From contig USPM01000001.1 in the NCBI GenBank assembly GCA_900556715.1, positions 1-64,000 of the forward strand: DNA of 64,000 nt, read 5' to 3'. The notes under the pieces were generated by a model that saw only the letters and a list, made by a program, of their open reading frames with translations, ran no database searches and had not been told where the DNA came from. The translations under genes were made by a program, and so were the position numbers. Source of the stretch: an uncultured Megamonas sp. (lineage in GTDB: Bacteria > Bacillota_C > Negativicutes > Selenomonadales > Selenomonadaceae). Below are positions 20,274 to 29,010 of the stretch, one piece after another (position 1 is the first letter of the stretch; every line of letters starts with the position of its first letter).

Positions 20274-21164
20274 ATGATTATTATTTTTTGTCCTAATTGT
20301 GGTAATCAGATAAATGATAATGAAAAATTTTGTTCTAAATGTGGAAATCAAATTAAGCAAGATAGCCAAGATAATAATGAGCAAATGAAGCAAAGTGAAA
20401 AAACAATAAGTAACAATATCAGTCAAAATGTAGATACTGAAAAGAATTATACAAAATATAAGTATATAGGTATTTTTATCGCTGTAATTTTATTATTAGG
20501 ATTGGTTTCTTTTGGTTCATATAGTTATTTTGCTCATAAAGATACGAAACAAGTTGAGCAAAATGTAACGGCAGAGCAAAATAAGGAAAATACTGCAAGT
20601 GAAGATAAAAATAATGCAGTTAAAGAAGATGTTAAACAGCCAGTAGAGAATATCATTAATTTAGAATATACTCAAAATAAAAAGTTTATACAAGGTGAAA
20701 ATCAAGTAGCTTATTTTCCTGATAGTAAAATATATTTTCAAAAAGTAGGAAAAAATTATTCAGCTATGTTAGATGATAAAAATCAAGTTTTAATGAATTT
20801 TTATGTAAATACGACTATGCCTGATATAAGTATTAAAGAAATAAAATTGGCAAATTCCGATAAACTTTTTTATGAAGTAATATGTACAGCAGGGGCTCAT
20901 GCAAAATTAGAAGGTTATTGGCTAGTAGGCAAAAAAGATGGCGAATGGACTGTATTTATTTCTATGGATAATCTAAAGAGTTTTGGTATAAATCCAGATA
21001 AGTATTATAATATGAATAATAAAATTGTAAATGGAAAACTCATCATCAATTGTTTTCATTTAGAAGTTCCTGAAGGCAAATCTATGGCGGAAGGTAAAAA
21101 AGTCGATGATTGTTATGTAAAAGTAGATTGGGATAATAATAAACAGACTTTTAGAATGTATTAA
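20274..21164 (+). CDS. Zinc-ribbon membrane-anchored protein of unknown function
   Basis: About 296 residues. The N-terminus is a four-cysteine zinc ribbon (CPNCGNQINDNEKFCSKCGN). A charged, asparagine- and glutamine-rich linker follows, then one membrane helix near residues 63-85 (YIGIFIAVILLLGLVSFGSY), then another low-complexity linker and a C-terminal domain of about 160 residues that I do not recognise. Topology suggests a cytosolic ribbon and an extracytoplasmic C-terminal domain. The ATG at 20274 directly abuts the Shine-Dalgarno AAAGGGAG, so true initiation may be an ATT a few codons later. It is monocistronic. Confidence 0.7.
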   Translation: MIIIFCPNCGNQINDNEKFCSKCGNQIKQDSQDNNEQMKQSEKTISNNISQNVDTEKNYTKYKYIGIFIAVILLLGLVSFGSYSYFAHKDTKQVEQNVTAEQNKENTASEDKNNAVKEDVKQPVENIINLEYTQNKKFIQGENQVAYFPDSKIYFQKVGKNYSAMLDDKNQVLMNFYVNTTMPDISIKEIKLANSDKLFYEVICTAGAHAKLEGYWLVGKKDGEWTVFISMDNLKSFGINPDKYYNMNNKIVNGKLIINCFHLEVPEGKSMAEGKKVDDCYVKVDWDNNKQTFRMY

Positions 21165-21191
21165 TAAAAGTAAATAGTAAAAGCAATATAA

Positions 21192-21228
21192 AAGACGTAT
21201 ACAAATAAATGTATACGTCTTATTTTTA
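21192..21228. terminator. Bidirectional intrinsic terminator
   Basis: 12-bp stem AAGACGTATACA (21192-21203) and TGTATACGTCTT (21210-21221) followed by ATTTTTAT. It separates the zinc-ribbon gene from the convergent menaquinone operon. Confidence 0.88.
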
Positions 21229-21232
21229 TATC

Positions 21233-22066
21233 TTAATCGTCATAAATGCCTTTTAATAAAGTTTCTTTACGTAAAGATAAACATTCGCAATTTCTATCTT
21301 GCTGGGCTAAAGAACGAATTGTATCTAAAAGAATTTTGCTAATCATAGGTGCATCATCATAGAAGATATCTTCTAATACTTGATGAGACCATGGTTTGAT
21401 ACCTTCACCATAATTTACTACATAATAAAGACCGGCATAACAAGCTCCGATTTCACGAGCGAGATATACTTCAGGGCAGATAGATTGACCTACAATATCT
21501 GCATGACCATTTAACATAGCGATTTCCGCAGGGCTTTCAAAATGGCGACCGTCTGTATTAGCATAAGTGCCACGTGTAAAAATTCTACCGCTGAAATGTT
21601 TACGTGTATTTTTGATTAATTCTTCACGCATTTGAGGGCAAAGTGCATCACGCATAACAAGTAAATATTTGCCTTCAAGTCCAACATCTTTGCGAACAGA
21701 CATATCAAGATAATCATCAGGAATGAGAAAATCTCTAGTATCTAATAATTTATTGATAGTACCTACGCCACCTTCAGAGAAAATGCGTTTTACACCAGCT
21801 TCGCGGAAAGTCCAGAATAATTGGCGGGAAGCATCAGCACGATTGACACCACTTCTCCAACCATGCATTTTACAAGTTAAAACGCGTGTACCTGCTACTT
21901 CAAATAAGCGAAGTTCAGTAGTTTTGCCATAAGGTGTATCAAAAATCATGCGGTCTTGAATTATTTTTACATCATCACATTTAGCACCTAATGGAAAATT
22001 GCTGGATAATGTGCCAGAACCACCGATAATTGCAAAATCGGCTTGAGGAATGTTTTGTGTATTCAT
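21233..22066 (-). CDS. MTAP-family nucleoside phosphorylase in the menaquinone operon
   Basis: 277 residues of the PNP/MTAP phosphorylase family. The N-terminus is DFAIIGGSGTLSS; later come ILTC-like strands (TRVLTCKMHGWRSG), FSEGGVGTINKLL and a C-terminal NYGEGIKPWSHQVLEDIF. The family cleaves purine nucleosides with phosphate. It is the last gene behind two mqnE-type genes and mqnC. In the futalosine pathway the base must be removed from aminofutalosine or futalosine before MqnC acts, a role usually filled by MqnB or MTAN. Position suggests this protein does that, but the enzyme could equally recycle methylthioadenosine or 5'-deoxyadenosine from radical SAM chemistry. Confidence 0.75.
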   Translation of the reverse strand: MNTQNIPQADFAIIGGSGTLSSNFPLGAKCDDVKIIQDRMIFDTPYGKTTELRLFEVAGTRVLTCKMHGWRSGVNRADASRQLFWTFREAGVKRIFSEGGVGTINKLLDTRDFLIPDDYLDMSVRKDVGLEGKYLLVMRDALCPQMREELIKNTRKHFSGRIFTRGTYANTDGRHFESPAEIAMLNGHADIVGQSICPEVYLAREIGACYAGLYYVVNYGEGIKPWSHQVLEDIFYDDAPMISKILLDTIRSLAQQDRNCECLSLRKETLLKGIYDD

Positions 22067-22091
22067 AAAAAATCTCCTTAATTAAATTTTA

Positions 22092-23123
22092 TTAAAATCG
22101 ACGAATGATATTATATTCTGTATCACGTTGAGCTGCTTTAAAATCAGCTTTTTCGATCGTATTTACCATTTTGTCGATGGACATTTGATAAGCAGTACCA
22201 GCTGCACGAACGACATTTTCTTCAAGCATGATACTACCTAAATCATCAGCACCAAAGGCTAATGTTATTTGTCCAATTTGTTGACCTTGTGTAACCCAAG
22301 AGCCTTGAATATGAGAGATATTATCAAAATAGAGTCTAGATACAGCTAGAGTCTTTAGATATTCCCATGAGGATAATTTATTGCCACCTAATTGAGTATT
22401 TCCAGGTTGGAAAGTCCACATGATGAAAGCTCTGAAGCCACCTGTTTTATCTTGAAGGTCGCGGACACGTCGCATATGTTCAATGCGTTCTTCAATAGTT
22501 TCGCCGAGTCCTAAAACCATAGTAGCTGTACTTTCCATGCCGATAGAATGGGCAGTTTCCATTACTTTTAGCCAATCATCTGTCATGATTTTTTTAGGGC
22601 TTACAATTTTACGCACGCGGTCAACTAAGATTTCAGCTCCACCACCTGGAAGTGAAGCAAGACCAGCAGAACGTAAATCTTGTAGAGTTTCTTTGATAGA
22701 TTTGTTGGCTATCTTGGAAAAATGAAGTATTTCCGCAGGAGAAAAAGAATGGATTACAATATCAGGAAAAGCTGTTTTGATGGTATTAATCATATTTAAG
22801 TAATATTCAAAAGGTAAAGAAGGGTGCAAGCCTCCTTGTAACATAATTTGCGTACCACCAGCTTCTTGAGTTTCTTTTACTTTTTGTAAAATAGTTTCTA
22901 TTGGCAATAAATAAGCGTCTTTGTGATTTTCACGACGGAAGAAAGCACAGAAACGACATTCATTAAGGCAAACATTAGTGTAATTGATATTGCGGTCTAC
23001 AATGAAGGTAACAGTATTGCCAGGGTGTTTTTCTTGGCGGATTTTATTTGCTTGTTGACCTAATTCTAAAATATCACCATGTTTTAAAAGGTCAATAGCT
23101 TCTTTATCAGAAAGTCTGTTCAT
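22092..23123 (-). CDS. mqnC: Cyclic dehypoxanthinyl futalosine synthase
   Basis: 343 residues, radical SAM. The cluster motif CLNECRFC follows FIVDRNINYTNV. Further family blocks are QGGLHPSLPFEYYLNMI, HSFSPAEILHFSKI, SLPGGGAEILVDRVRKIVSPKK, MVLGLGETIEERIEHM and the late LGSIMLEENVVRAAGT, all typical of MqnC. It cyclises dehypoxanthine futalosine in the alternative menaquinone pathway. It starts 17 bp after the second mqnE-type gene and precedes the phosphorylase gene. Confidence 0.93.
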   Translation of the reverse strand: MNRLSDKEAIDLLKHGDILELGQQANKIRQEKHPGNTVTFIVDRNINYTNVCLNECRFCAFFRRENHKDAYLLPIETILQKVKETQEAGGTQIMLQGGLHPSLPFEYYLNMINTIKTAFPDIVIHSFSPAEILHFSKIANKSIKETLQDLRSAGLASLPGGGAEILVDRVRKIVSPKKIMTDDWLKVMETAHSIGMESTATMVLGLGETIEERIEHMRRVRDLQDKTGGFRAFIMWTFQPGNTQLGGNKLSSWEYLKTLAVSRLYFDNISHIQGSWVTQGQQIGQITLAFGADDLGSIMLEENVVRAAGTAYQMSIDKMVNTIEKADFKAAQRDTEYNIIRRF

Positions 23124-23139
23124 TAATCATACCTCTAAT

Positions 23140-24216
23140 TTATTTTATTTTTCGATATAAGGAATCACGTTGAACAGGTGTATAGCCTGTTTCGGTGATG
23201 ATTTTTTGTAATTGTGTAGTAGTCATTTTCTGACCTGTTTTAGCACCAGCAGCATGAATGATTTGTTCTTCTTCAACTGTACCATCTAAATCATCAGCAC
23301 CAAAAGCAAGGGCTAATTGAGCGATAGGCAAGGTGAGCATCATCCAAAAGGCTTTGATATGAGGAATGTTATCCAATACGAGTCGAGAAATAGCGATGAA
23401 ACGCAAGCTTTCATAAGATGTAATCGGCTTTATATTTTCTAATTGAGTATTTTGCGGATGAAATGGGAATGAAATAAACGCTTGGAAACCATGTGTTTCA
23501 TCTTGAATTTCTCTGAGTGTGAATAAATGCTGTAATCTTTGTTCTATAGTTTCAATATGACCATAGAGTTCAGAAGCATTAGTTTTCATACCAAGTTTAT
23601 GAGCTGTTTTTATAGTTTCAATCCATTCTTGTGTATTGGCTTTGTTTGGGCAGATTTTAGCACGGATTTCATCATCTAAAATTTCAGCTCCACCACCTGG
23701 GAGAGAATCAAGACCTGCTTGTTGTAAAATAGTTAAGACTTCGTAAATGCTTTTTTGAGAAATCTTGGCAAAATGGACTATTTCCACAGGTGTGAAAGCT
23801 TGAATATGCACATTAGGCAAAAGTTTTTTTATGGATTTGATGATTTCTATATAATAATTAAAATCGTTAGTAGGATGGAGGGAACTTACAATGTGTATTT
23901 CTGTTAATCCTTTGACATGAGCAATAGTGTCTTTGATTTTAGCTTCAACATCTTCTTTAGTTAAGACAAAACCTCGTTTATCGCCATCTTCGCAAGAAAA
24001 AGCACATAGAGGGCAATTAGCGGTGCAAATGTTGGATAAATTTATATGGCGGTTAATATTATAATAGACTTCTTTTTGGCTATGACGTTCTTTGGCTTTT
24101 CTTGCCCATGTAGCTAAGTCTAAAATATCAGCGTGTTTGTATAGATATAGTGCTTCATCAAAAGATAAACGCTCTCCATTTTGAGCTTTTGTTATAGCTT
24201 GTTGATTGATATTCAT
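23140..24216 (-). CDS. Second MqnE-type radical SAM protein (divergent paralog)
   Basis: 358 residues with CTANCPLC as cluster motif and strong overall resemblance to the gene immediately upstream. Shared blocks include HIVSSLHP, SLPGGGAEILDDEIRAKICPNKA, LYGHIETIEQR and LPIAQLALAFGADDLDGTVEEE. Compared with typical MqnE it differs at otherwise constant places: NASELYGHIE where its neighbour has NASMLYGHIE, QDETHGFQAF where the neighbour has QDETGGIQTF, and the region after FHPQNTQL. It may be a redundant aminofutalosine synthase or a paralog with another substrate. The operon position ties it to menaquinone synthesis. Confidence 0.82.
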   Translation of the reverse strand: MNINQQAITKAQNGERLSFDEALYLYKHADILDLATWARKAKERHSQKEVYYNINRHINLSNICTANCPLCAFSCEDGDKRGFVLTKEDVEAKIKDTIAHVKGLTEIHIVSSLHPTNDFNYYIEIIKSIKKLLPNVHIQAFTPVEIVHFAKISQKSIYEVLTILQQAGLDSLPGGGAEILDDEIRAKICPNKANTQEWIETIKTAHKLGMKTNASELYGHIETIEQRLQHLFTLREIQDETHGFQAFISFPFHPQNTQLENIKPITSYESLRFIAISRLVLDNIPHIKAFWMMLTLPIAQLALAFGADDLDGTVEEEQIIHAAGAKTGQKMTTTQLQKIITETGYTPVQRDSLYRKIK

Positions 24217-24245
24217 AAATAAAAATCCTTTACAAAATAATTAGC

Positions 24246-25331
24246 TTAATATGTTCTGATTATCTTAAAATTGCAATCACATTCAGCAGGTATTCTGCCT
24301 GTTTGTTTGATTAAGTTGATTAAATTATCACGAGTGAGTGCTTTTGGTGAATTTGCTCCAGCGTCATGCATGATTTTTTCTTCGCTGATAGTGCCGTCCA
24401 CATCATTTGCACCGAAACCTAAAGCTAATTGAGCGATAGGTAAAGTGAGCATTACCCAATATGCTTTGATATTATGAATGTTATCAAGCATTAATCTACA
24501 GATAGCCATAGTTTTTAAATCGTCCCAAACATTAGTGCGATGAACAGTTTTACCTAATTTTGTATTAGCAGGGTGGAATGGGAAGCAAATAAATGTCTGA
24601 ATGCCACCTGTTTCATCTTGAAGATTGCGAAGTGTGATTAAATGGTCTACACGTTCTTCAATAGTTTCAATATGACCATAGAGCATGGAAGCGTTTGTCT
24701 TGATACCGAGCTGATGAGCAGTGCGAGAAACTTCTAACCATTCTTGAGCTGTAGCTTTATTAGGGCAGAGTTTCTGACGAATTCGGTCATTTAAAATTTC
24801 AGCTCCACCACCTGGCATAGCTTCAATGCCTGCATCTTTTAGTTCTTGTAATACTTCACGAATAGATTTTTCAGAAATCTTAGCAAAATGAGTGATTTCC
24901 ACACCAGTAAAACCTTTTAAGTGAAGTTGAGGAAATTCTTTTTTGAGCATTTTAATAATGTCTACATAATGAGAAAATGGCCAATCGGGATGTAATCCAC
25001 TTACGATATGCAGATTTTTCATATTTGGATCTTTGCAAGCATTGGCTACTTTATTATAAATTTGTTCCATAGTCATAGCATACGCTTTTTTATCTGTAGT
25101 TTCACAACCGAAAGCACAAAAATCACAAAGAGCTGTGCAAATATTAGTTAAATTTAAATGACAATTTACATTGTAATAAACGTAATCTCCGCTGATACGT
25201 TTACGCACTAAATCTGCAAGATAACCTATGCGAGTAAGGTCATTGGAGGCGAAAAGAGCCAAACCATCTTCTTTTGTTAGACGTTCATTATTTAAAATCT
25301 TTTGTTCTATTTTATCTAATGTATTAATCAC
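24246..25331 (-). CDS. mqnE: Aminofutalosine synthase
   Basis: 361 residues, radical SAM with CTALCDFC. Typical MqnE blocks are HIVSGLHPDWPFSHY, GFTGVEITHFAKIS, AMPGGGAEILNDRIRQKLCPNKA, ASMLYGHIETIEERVDHL, LRNLQDETGGIQTFICFPFHP and LPIAQLALGFGANDVDGTISEE. It joins S-adenosylmethionine to the enolpyruvyl-benzoate intermediate to give aminofutalosine. The start codon is GTG (25331) behind AAGAGGTG. It is the first gene of the operon mqnE - second mqnE - mqnC - phosphorylase. mqnA and mqnD are not in the window. Confidence 0.92.
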   Translation of the reverse strand: MINTLDKIEQKILNNERLTKEDGLALFASNDLTRIGYLADLVRKRISGDYVYYNVNCHLNLTNICTALCDFCAFGCETTDKKAYAMTMEQIYNKVANACKDPNMKNLHIVSGLHPDWPFSHYVDIIKMLKKEFPQLHLKGFTGVEITHFAKISEKSIREVLQELKDAGIEAMPGGGAEILNDRIRQKLCPNKATAQEWLEVSRTAHQLGIKTNASMLYGHIETIEERVDHLITLRNLQDETGGIQTFICFPFHPANTKLGKTVHRTNVWDDLKTMAICRLMLDNIHNIKAYWVMLTLPIAQLALGFGANDVDGTISEEKIMHDAGANSPKALTRDNLINLIKQTGRIPAECDCNFKIIRTY

Positions 25332-25367
25332 GAGAACACCTCTTAAGTTAAAAAATTCACTTATTAG

Positions 25368-25396
25368 ATTTTACTCTTTTTTTATATATGTATCAA
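25368..25396 (-). promoter_or_regulatory. Promoter of the menaquinone operon
   Basis: Minus strand TTGATA (plus-strand 25391-25396), 17-bp spacer, TAAAAT (25368-25373), about 37 bp before the mqnE GTG. Confidence 0.6.
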
Positions 25397-25499
25397 CTAT
25401 AATTATTGAATGGAAAAATAAGTTTTATAAATGTTATTAGTATATAATTTTTGTGCTATAATAAAAAATACTTATTAATTTTGATGAGGAAGGGTTTTT

Positions 25500-26444
25500 A
25501 TGGATAATTTAATTTTTAGCTTGAATGCGACAATACCAGTCTTTTTGATGATGGTATTGGGTATGGTTTTTCGCAAAATAGGATTATTTGATGAAGCTTT
25601 TATTACAAAAATGAATAAATTTGTATTTGTGGTGGCTTTGCCTGCATTATTATTTGAAGATATTGGCTCAGCTAATTTTTATGAAGCTTGGGATACTACA
25701 TATGTTTTATACTGTTTTGGGGCAACTTTGCTCAGTATATTGATTTCTTTTTTTATTTCTATACCTTTTAGAAAAAATGTTTCTCAAGGTGAATTTGTGC
25801 AGGCTGCATATCGCAGTAGTGCTGCTATAATTGGTATGGCTTTTGTACAAAATATTTATGGTGATTATGGTATGGCGTCTTTGATGATAATAGGTACTGT
25901 GCCTTTGTATAATGTGATGGCGGTTGTCGTATTGGCTTTATTAAAACCTGGTCAAAGTAGTTTAACTTTTGCCTTGATGAAAAAAACTATTAAAGGTATT
26001 ATTACTAATCCTATTATATTAGGTATAGTAGTGGGTGTTATTTGGTCACTTTTGAAAATTCCAACTCCAGTGATTGTACATAAAACTGTATCTTTGCTTG
26101 CTGTTTTGGCTACACCTATGGGGCTTATGGCTATGGGAGCAGCATTTAAGTTTCAAGGATTTAGTCAAAATATAAAGCCTATTATTGTTTGTAGTGTTAT
26201 GAAATTAGTTGTATTTGTAGTGTTGTTTATGCCATTTGCTATTTATTTGGGCTTTACAGAAAGTAAATTGGTCGCAGCATTGATTATGTTGGGTTCAGCT
26301 ACAACTGTAAGCTGTTATATCATGGCAAGGAATATGGGACACGACGGTAATTTGACTGCTGGAGCAGTAATGTTAACAACACTTGGAAGTGCGTTTTCAT
26401 TGACTTTCTGGCTCTACGTGTTAAAGTGTATGAACTTAGTATGA
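25500..26444 (+). CDS. AEC family transporter
   Basis: 314 residues, about ten hydrophobic helices in two five-helix halves. The start (NATIPVFLMMVLGMVFRKIGLFDEAFITKMNKFVF) and the late block (LGSATTVSCYIMARNMGHDGNLTAGAVMLTT) are typical of the auxin efflux carrier family. Bacterial members move organic acids such as malate or malonate, or act in amino acid efflux; the substrate here is unknown. It is divergent from the menaquinone operon and terminated by a strong hairpin. Confidence 0.88.
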   Translation: MDNLIFSLNATIPVFLMMVLGMVFRKIGLFDEAFITKMNKFVFVVALPALLFEDIGSANFYEAWDTTYVLYCFGATLLSILISFFISIPFRKNVSQGEFVQAAYRSSAAIIGMAFVQNIYGDYGMASLMIIGTVPLYNVMAVVVLALLKPGQSSLTFALMKKTIKGIITNPIILGIVVGVIWSLLKIPTPVIVHKTVSLLAVLATPMGLMAMGAAFKFQGFSQNIKPIIVCSVMKLVVFVVLFMPFAIYLGFTESKLVAALIMLGSATTVSCYIMARNMGHDGNLTAGAVMLTTLGSAFSLTFWLYVLKCMNLV

Positions 26445-26517
26445 AATAGCTCAAAAAGGGCGTTTGTTACCATTTTAAAACGATGTATATTTTTAAATTA
26501 TAAAATCTATATAAAGT

Positions 26518-26556
26518 AAAACCCTTAGGAAATATCACTTCCTAAGGGTTTTTATA
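26518..26556 (+). terminator. Intrinsic terminator after the AEC transporter
   Basis: Perfect 14-bp stem AAAACCCTTAGGAA (26518-26531) and TTCCTAAGGGTTTT (26539-26552), 7-nt loop, T run. Confidence 0.92.
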
Positions 26557-26654
26557 TTATTAAATGTATTTTAGGTGCTATTTTTATTATATATAAAAAA
26601 TGATAGTATATATTATAGATTTAATTATATTAATATTTTATTGAGGTGCTTTGT

Positions 26655-28190
26655 ATGGCGAATATTTTTGTAGAATTAAGTCATTTGTTAGAATCTGAGA
26701 AAAAATTATTTTCCATAATTGAAGGGGATTTTAAAATAGACAGCGAATATGATGAACCTAATAGCAAAATATTTTATAAAATATTAGATGATGGAGAATA
26801 CAGAAAAGGCAGATTATCGCTTTACATATCTTTTCAGATTTTAGATGATTATAATGATAGATTTATAAAAGAATTGATGATGCCATTTGTAGATAATTTC
26901 ATAAACAAACATTTTTCAAATTATAAAATTGTGTATAAAGAGCAAAAAGAAGAAAATAATATTTATAAGTTTAAATATGAATTTTGTAAAAATAATAATT
27001 TATTAATTGTAGGTAATGGTTTTGATATAGCACATAATTTAAAAACAAAATATGGTGATTTTTTAAATTATTATAAAGGTATTCAATCCAAAGATTTAAA
27101 ACTTTTAAAAAATGTTATAAAAAAGATGATAGATAATAATATTATTGATAACATAATTAAAAATACAGCATTAAGAAAGACTATTCTAAAACGTCCTAAT
27201 TTAATAACTGAAAATGGATATCAAATGTATTATAGACGTTCAAAGGAAATAAAAAGAGAGCTAGAAATATTATTAAAAGATAACGGAAATAGAAATATTG
27301 ATCTTGAATTATATACAAGTGTCATAGCAAATATTTTTAGTAAAAATGAACCACAAAATAAAAGAAATATAACCAAAAGTTTAAAAGAAGAAATTATTGC
27401 TTTTATTTTGAAGAAATCGGAAGACAATATATTATTTAAACATTTATATAAAGAGAATGATTTAAATGATAATTGGATAGACATAGAAGCAGAAATAGGA
27501 AATATTGTAAAAAATAAAGAAAAAGAATTATATAATAATAATATAATTTATATTGGAAAGTCATTAATTGATGTTAAAAATGAAATAAAAAATTTAGAGA
27601 AAAATTTAGATGAAGTAATTTATTTGTTAGAAGTATATTTACTTAAAGAAATATATTCTAATCATGTTAAAGAAAATAATCTGATTTTAGATATAGCTTA
27701 TAATATTACTCATTTATTAAGTTTTAATTATACAGATACATTTAGAGAAACTTATATAAAAAATAAAAATGATATATTATATCTTGATGATCATATAGAT
27801 TTTATACATGGTCAATTGGGAAAACACAATTTAGTTTTTGGTACTAATGAAACTTTACATGATGAAAGTAAAAATAAAAATTTAGATTGTATATATTTTA
27901 AAAAGTATTTTCAACGTATTTATAAAAAAACAGGTTGTAAATATAAAAAATGGTTAAATGAAGGTATTGATAACGTATATATTTATGGTCATTCATTAGA
28001 TGTAACAGATAAAGATGTAATAAATGAGGTTATACAAAAATCTAAACATGTTATTATATATTACCATTCCGAAGAAGCATATCGTCAACAAATTACTAAC
28101 TTAGTCAGAGTGTTAGAACATGGTCAAGACGATTTAGTAGAAATGGTATATGGTGTTGAACCTAAAATAGAATTTAGACCTACATTTTAA
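26655..28190 (+). CDS. AbiH family phage abortive infection protein with N-terminal extension
   Basis: 511 residues. The AbiH core begins only near residue 115 with LLIVGNGFDIAHNLKTKYGDFL, the nucleotide-binding-like loop that usually stands at the very N-terminus. The C-terminal half has the family pattern LLSFNYTDTFRETY, DFIHGQLG, LVFGTNET, VYIYGHSLDVTDKDVI and HVIIYYHSEEAYRQQI. The first 114 residues are an additional domain I do not recognise. AbiH proteins abort phage infection; the mechanism is unsettled. The gene is more AT-rich and lysine/asparagine-rich than its neighbours and is isolated between two terminators, which suggests acquisition by transfer. ATG 26655 is preferred, behind GAGGTG. 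Confidence 0.86.
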   Translation: MANIFVELSHLLESEKKLFSIIEGDFKIDSEYDEPNSKIFYKILDDGEYRKGRLSLYISFQILDDYNDRFIKELMMPFVDNFINKHFSNYKIVYKEQKEENNIYKFKYEFCKNNNLLIVGNGFDIAHNLKTKYGDFLNYYKGIQSKDLKLLKNVIKKMIDNNIIDNIIKNTALRKTILKRPNLITENGYQMYYRRSKEIKRELEILLKDNGNRNIDLELYTSVIANIFSKNEPQNKRNITKSLKEEIIAFILKKSEDNILFKHLYKENDLNDNWIDIEAEIGNIVKNKEKELYNNNIIYIGKSLIDVKNEIKNLEKNLDEVIYLLEVYLLKEIYSNHVKENNLILDIAYNITHLLSFNYTDTFRETYIKNKNDILYLDDHIDFIHGQLGKHNLVFGTNETLHDESKNKNLDCIYFKKYFQRIYKKTGCKYKKWLNEGIDNVYIYGHSLDVTDKDVINEVIQKSKHVIIYYHSEEAYRQQITNLVRVLEHGQDDLVEMVYGVEPKIEFRPTF

Positions 28191-28217
28191 TTAAATAGCA
28201 TTTAGTTTATAAAAAAA

Positions 28218-28266
28218 ATACACCTCAAAGGTTAATTGAAATAACTTTTAAGGTGTATCTTTTTTT
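28218..28266. terminator. Bidirectional intrinsic terminator after the AbiH gene
   Basis: ATACACCTCAAAGGTTA (28218-28234) pairs with TAACTTTTAAGGTGTAT (28242-28258), with one mismatch and one wobble, flanked by A and T runs. It serves AbiH and the convergent CMD gene. Confidence 0.85.
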
Positions 28267-28276
28267 ATATGATATT

Positions 28277-28981
28277 TTATTTAGAAGAGGCAAGATAGTT
28301 ATTTAGGGTTTCTTGGGCATGTTTGGCTATTTGGGTATTAACTTTTGCATCTAAAGTATTGATTATATCTTGTAATTGAGTTTTGCTAAGTCCTGCATTG
28401 ATACCAATATTTAGATGGGATAAAAGTTGACTTTCTGTTCCGTTCATACTTGCTAAAGCAGAGATTGTAGCTATTTCACGTTCTGGATAAGTCAAGATAT
28501 CGCGAGCAAATAAATCACCGAAGAGATGTGCTTTCAACATGTAATCAATACCAGAAGAACTAGCAATATTCACTGGTGCTCCTGCTAATTGAGTTTGAAC
28601 TCTAGTACCTAGAGCTAAAATATCTGTATTTGCTGGTAGTGGTGTTGCATCATTGCCCATAGTGTCATGAATATTTTTGCTTTGTCGTTCGGATAAAACT
28701 TCATCTACAGTAGCAAGACCATTTAAGGCACGAGGAAAACCACAATAAGCGTAGAGATGAACCATTATTTCTTTTGTTTCATTAATGGTTAATCCACTAT
28801 CTAAGCCTTCATTTACAGCTGTTTTTAAATTATTTAAATCTCCAGTAGCTGTATAAGAAGCGATGGGAATAATAGCTTGTTGTTTTGCTGTTAAAGAACC
28901 AGCTTGATAACTAGCAAAACTAGAACTTATGCCTAAGAATAAAACACTACAAAAGGTCAATATAGATAGTAAGTATTTCAT
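28277..28981 (-). CDS. Exported carboxymuconolactone decarboxylase family protein
   Basis: 234 residues. A clear signal peptide (YLLSILTFCSVLFLGISSSFAS) is followed by two CMD/AhpD-like helical repeats: LTAKQQAIIPIASYTATGDL...KEIMVHLYAYCGFPRALNGL, and DILTYPEREIATISALASMN...QLLSHLNIGINAGLSKTQLQ. The usual CxxC peroxidase pair is absent; only one cysteine is kept in YAYCGFPR. The CMD fold includes decarboxylases and peroxidase partners, but this exported, single-cysteine form has no known reaction. It ends the accessory redox cluster, 30 bp behind the lipoprotein reductase. Confidence 0.85.
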   Translation of the reverse strand: MKYLLSILTFCSVLFLGISSSFASYQAGSLTAKQQAIIPIASYTATGDLNNLKTAVNEGLDSGLTINETKEIMVHLYAYCGFPRALNGLATVDEVLSERQSKNIHDTMGNDATPLPANTDILALGTRVQTQLAGAPVNIASSSGIDYMLKAHLFGDLFARDILTYPEREIATISALASMNGTESQLLSHLNIGINAGLSKTQLQDIINTLDAKVNTQIAKHAQETLNNYLASSK

Positions 28982-29010
28982 AAATATCCCTCACTTTTAA
29001 ATGAATTTTA

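Noticed and set aside
26655..28190. AbiH gene as half of a toxin-antitoxin pair
   Set aside because: No small partner gene lies on either side; it is bounded by terminators at 26518-26552 and 28218-28258.
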